Source of the DNA: Novosphingopyxis sp042090735
Lineage (GTDB): Bacteria; Pseudomonadota; Alphaproteobacteria; Sphingomonadales; Sphingomonadaceae
Length of the DNA stretch: 8,615 bases
Direction of reading: 5' to 3'
Assembly (NCBI GenBank): GCA_042090735.1
Contig: JBELIU010000116.1
Span: 1-8,615 of the forward strand
Shown: piece by piece, positions 1 to 6,411 of the stretch
Position numbering within the stretch: the stretch's first letter is position 1
Layout: each line of letters opens with the position of its first letter
Notes under the pieces: model-generated
What the model was told of the DNA's origin: nothing
The model's input: the letters and a program-made list of their open reading frames with translations, nothing else
The model's database searches: none
Made by a program: the position numbers and the translations under genes

Positions 1-341
1 ATCGGCTGCGTACCATCCTCGTCCACCTCCTTGCAAACGCCGCCGAAGCCAGCCCCGGCGGCGCGCCGATCCGCTTTCGCAGCCACAGCGATGGGGAGAC
101 CGTGCGCCTCGACCTGATCGATCAGGGATGCGGGATGGACGAGGCTTTCCTTGCCGATCTGCTCTTCCGCCCCTTCCAGTCCAGCAAGCCGGATGGTTTC
201 GGCATCGGTGCCTATGAGGCGCGCACGCTGGCCCGCGCCATGGGCGGCGATGTCACCGCCACCAGCCGCGCCGGCGAGGGATCGATCTTCACCATCAGCC
301 TGCCCGCCGCGCCGGGCCAGATCCGAAAGGAGGCCGCGTGA
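1..341 (+). CDS. prsK: XrtA/PEP-CTERM system histidine kinase PrsK, C-terminal fragment (5' end outside window)
   Basis: This is the last 113 codons of a sensor histidine kinase, read in the frame whose first full codon starts at base 3; the rest lies upstream of the window. What is visible is the HATPase_c ATP-binding domain. The N box is HLLANAAEAS (bases 24-53), the G1 box is DQGCGM (120-137), and the fused F/G2 region is FRPFQSSKPDGFGIGAYEA (165-221). The 'RPFQ..KP.G.GIG.YE' form of that last block is characteristic of PrsK, the membrane sensor of the XrtA exosortase/PEP-CTERM system. The sensor domain and the phosphorylated histidine cannot be seen. Its stop overlaps the prsR start (TGATG), so the two are translated together, and PrsK is expected to phosphorylate PrsR. 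It could be another kinase of the same clade, but the PrsR neighbour makes PrsK by far the best call. Confidence 0.87.
   Translation, partial: RLRTILVHLLANAAEASPGGAPIRFRSHSDGETVRLDLIDQGCGMDEAFLADLLFRPFQSSKPDGFGIGAYEARTLARAMGGDVTATSRAGEGSIFTISLPAAPGQIRKEAA
326..333 (+). promoter_or_regulatory. Strong Shine-Dalgarno site that decides the prsR start
   Basis: AAAGGAGG lies within the last codons of prsK. It is 7 bases from the ATG at 341 and only 4 bases from an in-frame GTG at 338. The spacing favours the ATG, which shares its A with the prsK stop codon. Confidence 0.7.
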
Positions 342-1708
342 TGGCCGAGGCCAAACCCAAGCTGCTCGTGATCGAGGATGACGAGGGGCTGCAGCGACAG
401 CTGAAATGGGCCTATGAGGATTGGGAGGTGCTGGCCGCCGGCAACCGTGCCGAGGCGATTGCGCTGCTGCGTTCCGAGGAGCCGCAGGTGGCCACACTGG
501 ACCTGGGCCTGCCGCCCGATCCGGACGGCACCAGCGAAGGCTTCGCGACGCTGGAAGAGATGCTGCGGCTGAAACCCGATCTGAAGGTGGTGGTCGCTTC
601 CGGCCATGGGCGGCGTGAAAGCGCGCAGTCCGCCATCGCGGGCGGTGCGTGGGATTTCTACCAGAAGCCTGTCGATATCGAGGAATTGCAGCTGATCGTG
701 GCGCGCGCCTTCCATGTCGGCACGCTGGAACGCGAGAACCGCCGGTTGAGCGAGGCCGCCCCGCCGGGCGAGGGCGCCTTTGCGAGCCTCATTACCGCCG
801 CGCCCGAGATGGCGAAGACGTTGCGCACGCTGGAGCGCGTGGCCGCCACGCAGGTATCCGTGCTGCTGCAGGGGGCCAGCGGGACGGGCAAGGAACTGCT
901 GGCCAAAGGCGTCCATGCCGCAAGCGACCGCGCAGGCGGACCGTTCGTCGCGATCAATTGTGCCGCGATCCCCGAAACGCTGCTCGAGGCGGAACTGTTC
1001 GGCCATGAAAAGGGGGCGTTCACCGGGGCGGTGCGCACCGTGCAGGGCAAGATCGAACTGGCAGAGGGCGGGACACTGTTTCTGGACGAAGTCGGCGATA
1101 TTCCCTTGCCACTTCAGGTGAAGCTGCTGCGCTTTGTGCAGGAGCGCGTGATCGAGCGGGTCGGCGGGCGCCGCGCGATCCCCGTTGATGTCCGCATTCT
1201 CACCGCCACGCACCGCGATCTGGCGGCGATGATCGCCGAGGAGACCTTCCGTGAGGACCTCTACTATCGCCTCGCCGAGATCGTGGTGCCCATCCCCGCT
1301 CTGGCCGAGCGCACCGGCGATGCCGCGCTGCTGGCAAAACATTTCCTCGGGCGCTTTGCCGCAGAAATGAATGCGCGCGTCAGCGGCTTCGCACCCGATG
1401 CCGTCGCCGCGCTGGAGGCGCATGGCTGGCCGGGCAATGTGCGGGAGCTGGAAAACCGCATGAAGCGCGCCGTCATCATGGCCGATGGGAAGAACATCCG
1501 CGCCGCCGACCTAGATCTCGATGCGCCGGAGGATGACGACGACCGGGAAGCGATTAACTTGAAGGCCGTGCGCGAGATTGCAGACCGCAAGGCGATCCGC
1601 CGCGCCATCGCGCGCACCGGCGGCAATATCTCCGGTGCGGCGAAGCTGCTCGGCATCAGCCGCCCCACTTTGTACGATCTCCTGAAGCAGTATGAATTGC
1701 AGACCTGA
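341..1708 (+). CDS. prsR: PEP-CTERM-box response regulator PrsR, sigma-54-dependent activator
   Basis: A 455-residue NtrC-type response regulator, complete in all three domains. The receiver domain (about 7-125) has the acidic pair D13/D14, phosphoacceptor D54 within TLDLGLPPDPDG, S87 and K109. The sequence around D54 and the 'DFYQKP' segment are typical of PrsR. The AAA+ domain (about 150-380) has Walker A GASGTGKE (178-185), an intact GAFTGA loop (225-230) that contacts sigma-54, Walker B TLFLDE (245-250) and the GWPGNVRELEN block. An acidic linker (390-401, with four aspartates in a row) leads to a Fis-type helix-turn-helix (about 429-451). In characterised XrtA systems PrsR with RpoN activates exopolysaccharide and PEP-CTERM protein genes; here that role is inferred. 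The start is the ATG with the well-spaced Shine-Dalgarno site; an in-frame GTG at 338 would add one residue. The 3' end overlaps the next gene by 17 bases. Confidence 0.95.
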   Translation: MAEAKPKLLVIEDDEGLQRQLKWAYEDWEVLAAGNRAEAIALLRSEEPQVATLDLGLPPDPDGTSEGFATLEEMLRLKPDLKVVVASGHGRRESAQSAIAGGAWDFYQKPVDIEELQLIVARAFHVGTLERENRRLSEAAPPGEGAFASLITAAPEMAKTLRTLERVAATQVSVLLQGASGTGKELLAKGVHAASDRAGGPFVAINCAAIPETLLEAELFGHEKGAFTGAVRTVQGKIELAEGGTLFLDEVGDIPLPLQVKLLRFVQERVIERVGGRRAIPVDVRILTATHRDLAAMIAEETFREDLYYRLAEIVVPIPALAERTGDAALLAKHFLGRFAAEMNARVSGFAPDAVAALEAHGWPGNVRELENRMKRAVIMADGKNIRAADLDLDAPEDDDDREAINLKAVREIADRKAIRRAIARTGGNISGAAKLLGISRPTLYDLLKQYELQT

Positions 1709-3605
1709 TCGCACCCATCTGCGCCGCTGGAGGACAGGCCTGTGCGCCGCGCTGCTGCTGGCGATCGGGTTGCCCCTTGCTGCGCAGGACGGCAGCTCGC
1801 CGGCCACGCAGGCCATTGCCGCGGCGGATCGTTTTGCCGCCGCGCAGAATTATCGCGCCGCGCGGGTGGAACTGCTCAACGCCGTGCAGAAAGATCCGGA
1901 CTGGGCGCCCGCGCGCGTCGCGCTTGCCGAGGTCAGCCTGCGTCTTGCGGACCCCGACAGCGCGGATGCTGCGCTGAAGAAGGCGATCGCTCTTGGTGCA
2001 AAGCCAGCGCGCCTGCGCCACCTGCTGGGCGAGACCTATCGCCAGCAGCGCCGATATGACGCGGCCTTGAACCAGCTGGAAGCTGCCGATGTGGCTCCGG
2101 AAAATCGTGCGGAGGCTGCCCGCTTTGCAGGCCGAACCTATCAGAATCTGGGCAATATGGACGCCGCGCGCGCTGCGTTCGACAGGGCACTGGCGCTGGG
2201 CGACGCGAGCGCTGCGTTGTGGACCGACATCGGCCGCTTCCGGCTTGCGCGGCGCGATATGGCGGGCGCGGCGGCGGCCGCGGAGCGCGCCGTGGCGATC
2301 GATGGCCGCGATGCCGGCGCGCTGGGACTGCGCGGCGAAACGGTTCGCGCGCAGTTCGGTCTGGCGGCGGCACTACCCTGGTTCCAGCAGGGCCTGCGCG
2401 GGAGCCCGGACGATGTCGCGCTGCTGGAAGCTTATGGCGCGACGCTCGGCGATCTCGGTAGGCACCGGGAAATGCTGGCGGTGGCGCGCCGGATCGTGGC
2501 GCTGCAGCCGGACAATCCGAACGGTTACTTCATGCAGGCGGTGATCGCCGCGCGCGCACATGAATTCGGCCTCGCCAAGCGCTTGATTGCGCTCACCGAC
2601 GGGCGGATGAGCAATAGCCCCGCGATGCTGCTGCTGAGTGGCAGCGTGGAATATGGCTTGGGCAATGATCTGCTGGCGGCGGAATATTGGGGACGGCTTG
2701 CCGAGCAGCAGCCGCTCAACCGCACCGCTGCGATGCTGGCGGCGCGGGCGCTCTACCGCGCAGGCGATGCCGGGGGCGCGGCCCAAAAGCTGCCGGTCGA
2801 TGCCGCGAGCGATGCGGGCAGCTATGGCGAATGGGTGCTGGCGCGCAGTTTCGAGGCGATGGGCGAGCGCGACGCGGCGATGGAGATGCTGAACCGCGCC
2901 CAGGTGCCGGGCGCGGGCGCAGCGGCGCTGCCCGGTTCGGGCGCGGGGCCGGCGGCGGATGTCCGCGCGCGGATCGCGGCAGGGAACGGCGCGGGCGCAC
3001 TGTCGGTGGCCGAGACGCTCGCCGCCCGCAATCCAGGCGTGGCGGACGCGCAGATGCTGCTCGGCGATGTTCTGGCCGAACAAGGCGATGCGCGCGGCGC
3101 AATGGCGGCTTATGGCCGCGCCGCCGCGCTGGAATTCAGCCCGCCGCTGATGCAGCGCATGGTCGCGCTGACCCGCGGCGTGGGAGACGAAGGCGCGGCA
3201 CGCAGCGTGCTGACGCGCTTCTTGCAGGCGAACCCGGCAAATCTGGCCGCGCGGCGCCTGCTTGCGGAAGATTATCTCGCGGCGGGCGCGAACGAGGCCG
3301 CCGCCGCGCTCTACCGCGATCTGATTGCCGTGATCGGCCCCAATGATGCCATGCTGCAGGCTGGGTATGCGCGTGCCTTGCTGGGCGCAGGGCGAACGGA
3401 AGCGGCGCTGGAACAGGCCCGCCACGCCTATCGCGTGCAGCCGGGCAACCCGGAAGTCGTGCACATTTACGGCTATGTGGCGCTGCAGGCCGGTGCGTCT
3501 GGCGAAGCGCGCGAGATACTGGAGAAGGCAGTGGCGATGCTGCCGGACAATGCGCTCGCCCGCCGCCACCTGGCGATGGCGGAGGCGGCAGCGCCCAAAA
3601 GCTAG
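1692..3605 (+). CDS. Exported tetratricopeptide-repeat protein, in the position of PrsT
   Basis: A 637-residue alanine-rich protein. Residues 10-31 form a signal peptide: basic LRRWR, a hydrophobic core, then PLAAQ, with cleavage likely near A31. C18 is preceded by TGL, which is not a lipobox, so a soluble periplasmic protein is expected. The rest is a run of helical TPR-like units with the usual G/A/Y/A/P pattern, for example GDARGAMAAYGRAAAL and ENRAEAARFAGRTYQNLGN. A Gly/Ala/Pro-rich break at 403-423 divides a larger N-terminal set from a smaller C-terminal one. The start lies 17 bases inside prsR with only a weak GAAG upstream, which suggests translational coupling. XrtA clusters usually carry the TPR lipoprotein PrsT beside PrsK/PrsR, but that protein is larger, so this may be a short relative or a different scaffold. 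Its binding partner cannot be told from sequence. Confidence 0.85.
   Translation: MNCRPDRTHLRRWRTGLCAALLLAIGLPLAAQDGSSPATQAIAAADRFAAAQNYRAARVELLNAVQKDPDWAPARVALAEVSLRLADPDSADAALKKAIALGAKPARLRHLLGETYRQQRRYDAALNQLEAADVAPENRAEAARFAGRTYQNLGNMDAARAAFDRALALGDASAALWTDIGRFRLARRDMAGAAAAAERAVAIDGRDAGALGLRGETVRAQFGLAAALPWFQQGLRGSPDDVALLEAYGATLGDLGRHREMLAVARRIVALQPDNPNGYFMQAVIAARAHEFGLAKRLIALTDGRMSNSPAMLLLSGSVEYGLGNDLLAAEYWGRLAEQQPLNRTAAMLAARALYRAGDAGGAAQKLPVDAASDAGSYGEWVLARSFEAMGERDAAMEMLNRAQVPGAGAAALPGSGAGPAADVRARIAAGNGAGALSVAETLAARNPGVADAQMLLGDVLAEQGDARGAMAAYGRAAALEFSPPLMQRMVALTRGVGDEGAARSVLTRFLQANPANLAARRLLAEDYLAAGANEAAAALYRDLIAVIGPNDAMLQAGYARALLGAGRTEAALEQARHAYRVQPGNPEVVHIYGYVALQAGASGEAREILEKAVAMLPDNALARRHLAMAEAAAPKS
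3602..3605. other. Shared CTAG: overlapping stop codons of two convergent genes
   Basis: The palindrome CTAG supplies TAG on the plus strand (3603-3605) for the TPR gene and TAG on the minus strand (3604-3602) for the GntR gene. The coding regions overlap by 4 bases, leaving no space between them for a terminator. Confidence 0.93.
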
Positions 3606-3943
3606 GCGTCTTCGCGCAGGTCCGCGAAATCGATGTCGAGCAGGTCCATCTGCGCCTTTACCGGCGGCCATGTCTCGCTGAGGAAGCGCGCCCGCTCTAT
3701 CCGGCGGAGCTTCTCGCGCGCGCCGTCTGCCACGAACAATCCGATGCCGCGCTTCACTTCGACCAGATCCTGATCCTGAAAGGTCTGGTAGGCCTTGGCG
3801 ACGGTGAGCGGATTGGCGCCCTGATCCGCTGCGAAGCTGCGCACGGAGGGAAGGGCATCGCCATCCCGGTAGGTACCATCGAGGATCGATGCGGCGATCA
3901 CGTCGCGTAGGCGAAGATAGACGGGTTTCTGGGAATCGGACAT
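3602..3943 (-). CDS. Small GntR-family transcriptional regulator, YtrA type
   Basis: A 113-residue regulator. Residues about 6-72 form the GntR winged helix-turn-helix. The blocks PVYLRLRDVI, GTYRDGDALPSVRSFAADQGANP, TVAKAYQTFQDQDLVE and KRGIGLFVA match the family pattern in order. The tail after residue 75 (ERARFLSETWPPVKAQMDLL) is only about 40 residues long and contains no FCD, UTRA or aminotransferase effector domain. This is the architecture of the YtrA subfamily, whose short helical tail serves dimerisation. Such regulators usually repress their own operon, often with an ABC transporter; none is visible here. It follows the nitroreductase on the same strand after 73 bases (from the nitroreductase stop) and converges on the TPR gene. 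No strong Shine-Dalgarno site precedes the ATG. Targets and ligand are unknown; its own gene and the nitroreductase are the first candidates. Confidence 0.88.
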   Translation of the reverse strand: MSDSQKPVYLRLRDVIAASILDGTYRDGDALPSVRSFAADQGANPLTVAKAYQTFQDQDLVEVKRGIGLFVADGAREKLRRIERARFLSETWPPVKAQMDLLDIDFADLREDA

Positions 3944-3944
3944 G

Positions 3945-3980
3945 ACTGGATCAGTGCCATAAGACAGTAGGGCGGGTCAA
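3945..3980 (-). promoter_or_regulatory. Possible promoter/operator region of the GntR gene
   Basis: Reading the minus strand towards the GntR start, TTGACC (3980-3975) resembles a -35 box, but no convincing -10 box follows at 16-18 bases. Next to the start codon is the short inverted repeat ACTG-ATC-CAGT (3955-3945), with 4-base arms, where an autorepressor could bind. Both signals are weak. Confidence 0.2.
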
Positions 3981-3981
3981 G

Positions 3982-3998
3982 GGCGGCGCTGTGCCGCC
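3982..3998 (-). terminator. GC hairpin after the nitroreductase gene, possible weak terminator
   Basis: A perfect 6-bp GC stem (GGCGGC / GCCGCC) with a 5-base loop lies about 20 bases beyond the nitroreductase stop in its reading direction. No run of T follows (the next bases are CTTGACC), so it is not a typical intrinsic terminator. It could reduce read-through into the GntR gene or protect a transcript end. Confidence 0.25.
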
Positions 3999-4016
3999 TG
4001 GCAGAAAAGAGTGGCT

Positions 4017-4598
4017 TCAGCCTTCCCAGATACCGGCCACCTCCTCCAGCGCCGGACGCGGCCGTTCCTCCATGTCCGCGCCGGCCGAACCGATGAAGAC
4101 AATGCCGGCGATCCGCCCGCCCGCCGGAGCGAAAGCTTCGCTCACCACCGGATCGGTGCTCGCCCAGCCGGTTATCCAGCCGCAGACATAGCCGCTGGCA
4201 TTGGCGGCATGGCACAGGTTCATCACTGCCGCGCCGCAGCTCAGTTCCTGTTCCCACAAGGGGATTTTGGGGCTGTCGACCGGCGCGAAGCTCGCCACCA
4301 TGATCGCCGCATCATAATCCGCCATCTGGCAGGCGGCATCGACGGAGGCCGGGCGGGCGTCGGGATTGGCGGAGAGAAAGGCCTGTTCGAGCAGCGCGCG
4401 AAAAGCGGGGCGCTTGTCCTCCGGCACGATCGTGAAGCGCCACGGAGCAAGCTTGCCATGATCGGGCGAACGTGCGGCGATGCGGGCAAATTCGCGCATC
4501 TCGGCCAAGTCCGGTCGTTTGCCCGCCATTTCGCGGGGCTTGGCCGAGCGGCGGGTGGACAAGTAATTGAGCGGGCTGGAAAGATCGTTGAAAGCCAT
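4017..4598 (-). CDS. Nitroreductase family protein, YdjA-like FMN oxidoreductase
   Basis: A 193-residue protein (from the chosen start) of the NADH/NADPH-dependent FMN nitroreductase fold, closest in pattern to E. coli YdjA. Near the N-terminus, YLSTRRSAK (12-20) carries the Arg-Arg-Ser that binds the FMN phosphate. ARSPDHGKLAPWRF (42-55) corresponds to the YdjA 'APDH...PW.F' block. Further on are GAAVMNLCHAANASGYVCGWITG and an IVFIG strand near the end. Such proteins are homodimeric cytoplasmic flavoenzymes; the natural substrate of YdjA-like members is unclear. The frame stays open to an ATG at 4679, adding 27 residues that do not resemble the family. The internal ATG (4598-4596) gives the usual length, though no clear Shine-Dalgarno site precedes either. 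It is divergent from the peptide transporter and upstream of the GntR gene on the same strand. Confidence 0.88.
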   Translation of the reverse strand: MAFNDLSSPLNYLSTRRSAKPREMAGKRPDLAEMREFARIAARSPDHGKLAPWRFTIVPEDKRPAFRALLEQAFLSANPDARPASVDAACQMADYDAAIMVASFAPVDSPKIPLWEQELSCGAAVMNLCHAANASGYVCGWITGWASTDPVVSEAFAPAGGRIAGIVFIGSAGADMEERPRPALEEVAGIWEG

Positions 4599-4726
4599 GC
4601 GCGCAAGGTGGGGCGTCGGTAAGGTTTCAGCAACAATGTTCTTCACAGCCGCAATTTTTACGTTAGGTTGCCGCGCCATATGGCCCGCGTTCAGACGGGC
4701 GTGTTCGATCGGAAGAGGGGTTCGGA
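4599..4726. other. Divergent intergenic region between nitroreductase and peptide transporter
   Basis: About 128 bases if the nitroreductase starts at 4598, or 47 if it starts at 4679. It contains the only locally AT-rich patch of the neighbourhood (around 4653-4666) and a palindrome at 4675-4684, as expected of a promoter region. Candidate boxes are poor: on the plus strand TTTACG (4657-4662) and TATGGC (4679-4684), 16 bases apart. No convincing pair is seen on the minus strand. A purine-rich ribosome-binding stretch (4711-4720) precedes the GTG of the transporter. Confidence 0.4.
4675..4684. promoter_or_regulatory. Perfect 10-bp palindrome, candidate operator
   Basis: GCCATATGGC is fully self-complementary. 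Extended to 4672-4687, 14 of 16 positions keep the symmetry. It lies about 43 bases before the transporter start, where a regulator dimer could control one or both divergent genes. It also contains the upstream alternative ATG of the nitroreductase. Confidence 0.35.
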
Positions 4727-6394
4727 GTGGGTTTCAAAGCTGTCGGATTGTGGAACGAGGGTGACTGGATCGCCGCTGTCGGTTCCCTTGCGCTGATATT
4801 CTTTCTTTGCCTGGGCGCGTATGCGGTCACCCAGCCGAAAAAGGAATTCGCAGGCCATCCCAAGGGCCTTTACGTCCTGTTCTTCGCCGAAATGTGGGAG
4901 CGCTTTTCCTATTACGGCATGCGCGCGCTGCTGACGCTCTATCTGGTCAAGCACTGGCTGTATTCCGATGGTGACGCGAATTTCATCTACGGCGCCTACA
5001 CCTCGCTCGTCTACATTACGCCGGTCCTCGGCGGCTGGCTGGCCGATCGTTATCTCGGGCAGCGCAAGGCGGTGCTGTTCGGTGCGGTCCTTCTCACCAT
5101 CGGCCACTTCTTCATGGCATTCGAGGGTGATGCCGGGGCGGGTTATCAGAACAATCCTGCGATCAACGTCTTCTGGCTGGCGCTCGCCTTCATCATCGTC
5201 GGGTCGGGCTTCCTGAAGGCCAATATCTCGGTGATCGTGGGGCAGCTCTATCCGCGCACGGACATCCGCCGGGACGGCGCCTACACCATTTTCTACATGG
5301 GCATTAACGTCGGCGCGGCCGTCGGCACGATCATCGCCGGTTATCTCGGCGAGACGCTCGGCTGGTCCTACGGCTTCGGCGCGGCCGGCATCGGCATGCT
5401 GCTTGGCCTCATCGTGTTCGTGATCGGTAAACCGCTACTGCTTGGCCAGGGCGAGCCGCCGGTGCCGGCCAAGCTGCGCGAAAGCGTGATGGGCCTGAAG
5501 CTGGAATGGTTTCTCTATCTTCTAGGCTTCGTCGGCGTCGCCATCATCTGGGCGCTGATCCAGTACCAGTCGGTCGTCGGCTGGCTGATGCTGGTCTCGG
5601 GTGCATTGCTGCTGCTGTACGTTCTGAAAGAGGCGTTCAAGCTGGACAAGGACGCGCGCGACCGCGTGTTCGCGATGATCTTCCTCATCCTGCTGCAGCC
5701 GGTCTTCTGGGGCCTGTTCGAGCAGGCGGGCGGTTCGATCAACCTGTTCACCGATCGCTTCGTCGATCGTGCGGGGGTACCGACTTCGCTGTTCCAGTCT
5801 ATCAACCCGATCTACATCATCCTGATGGGGCCGATCTTCGGCGCGCTCTGGCCGTTCCTCGCAAAACGCGGCTGGGAACCGTCGACGCCCGCCAAAATGG
5901 GTCTCGGCATCGTGCAGATGGGCTTTGCCTTCGTGGTGCTCGTCGTCGGTGCGAACTCGATCGGCGCCGCGGTGCTGGTGCCGGTGCTGTTCATCTTCCT
6001 CTTCTACTTCTTCTCGACCACGGGTGAGCTTTGCCTCAGCCCGGTCGGCCTCTCGGCCATGAACCGCCTGTCGGTGACGCACATGGCCAGCCTGATGATG
6101 GCCGGCTGGTTCTTCGGCACGGCGGGCGGCAATTTCGTCGCAGGCTTCATCGGATCGGTGATGGGCGAGGGCGAAAGCGGAGAGATGACCCGTGAGGGCG
6201 CGCTTTCGATCTATTGGTCGATCGGCCTCGTCGCTATCGGCGTGGGTGTGTTCGTCATGCTCGTATCGCCGCTGGTGAAGAAGCTGATGCATCTCGACAC
6301 GCTGCGTGACGACGATGTCGGCGACGATCTGGAAGGCCAGCGCGAGGCGGGCGAACCGCAGGCTGCCGGCATCCATCCCACCACACGCGACTGA
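4727..6394 (+). CDS. POT/PTR family proton-coupled oligopeptide transporter
   Basis: A 555-residue inner-membrane MFS protein that imports di- and tripeptides with protons. Family marks, in order, are: EMWERFSYYG (55-64), which includes the ExxER proton-coupling motif (E55, E58, R59); DRYLGQRK (107-114), the loop 2-3 motif; GFLKANISVIVGQLY (161-175) with a conserved lysine (K164); FYMGINVGAAVG (189-200), the PTR2 signature; and GELCLSPVG, with a conserved glutamate at 434. About 14 hydrophobic segments are present, as usual for bacterial members. An additional hydrophobic stretch at about 15-34 precedes the first canonical helix and is followed by TQPKKEF. The start is GTG, 6-8 bases after a purine-rich AGAGGGG; the next in-frame ATG lies inside the ExxER motif and is too late. 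Only 17 bases separate its stop from the amidohydrolase gene, so the two probably form an operon for peptide use. The exact peptide range is unknown. Confidence 0.94.
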   Translation: MGFKAVGLWNEGDWIAAVGSLALIFFLCLGAYAVTQPKKEFAGHPKGLYVLFFAEMWERFSYYGMRALLTLYLVKHWLYSDGDANFIYGAYTSLVYITPVLGGWLADRYLGQRKAVLFGAVLLTIGHFFMAFEGDAGAGYQNNPAINVFWLALAFIIVGSGFLKANISVIVGQLYPRTDIRRDGAYTIFYMGINVGAAVGTIIAGYLGETLGWSYGFGAAGIGMLLGLIVFVIGKPLLLGQGEPPVPAKLRESVMGLKLEWFLYLLGFVGVAIIWALIQYQSVVGWLMLVSGALLLLYVLKEAFKLDKDARDRVFAMIFLILLQPVFWGLFEQAGGSINLFTDRFVDRAGVPTSLFQSINPIYIILMGPIFGALWPFLAKRGWEPSTPAKMGLGIVQMGFAFVVLVVGANSIGAAVLVPVLFIFLFYFFSTTGELCLSPVGLSAMNRLSVTHMASLMMAGWFFGTAGGNFVAGFIGSVMGEGESGEMTREGALSIYWSIGLVAIGVGVFVMLVSPLVKKLMHLDTLRDDDVGDDLEGQREAGEPQAAGIHPTTRD

Positions 6395-6411
6395 AGAAGG
6401 GGCTTACAGGG

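Noticed and set aside
212..1423. 403-codon open frame on the minus strand
   Set aside because: It lies entirely opposite the end of prsK and prsR, both clear genes. Its translation is rich in Arg, Gly, His and Gln with no recognisable domain. Long antisense frames are expected in GC-rich DNA.
2898..2960. Gly/Ala/Pro-rich stretch in the TPR gene as a tandem DNA repeat or frameshift scar
   Set aside because: The DNA is GC-rich but has no regular repeat unit, and the same frame continues with TPR-like helices on both sides. It is best read as a protein linker.
2373..3671. 432-codon open frame on the minus strand
   Set aside because: It is a shadow of the TPR gene. The translation is low-complexity and Arg/Ala/His-rich, and the plus-strand frame shows a signal peptide and repeats.
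3944..3970. Possible sigma-54 promoter before the GntR gene (minus-strand TGGCAC)
   Set aside because: TGGCAC matches the -24 element, but the -12 element TTGC is absent at the required spacing (CAGT is found instead). No sound sigma-54 site for PrsR was seen in the gaps of this window.
5522..6376. 284-codon open frame on the minus strand opposite the transporter
   Set aside because: The His/Arg/Asp/Glu-rich translation is the typical antisense image of a membrane protein gene and has no domain.
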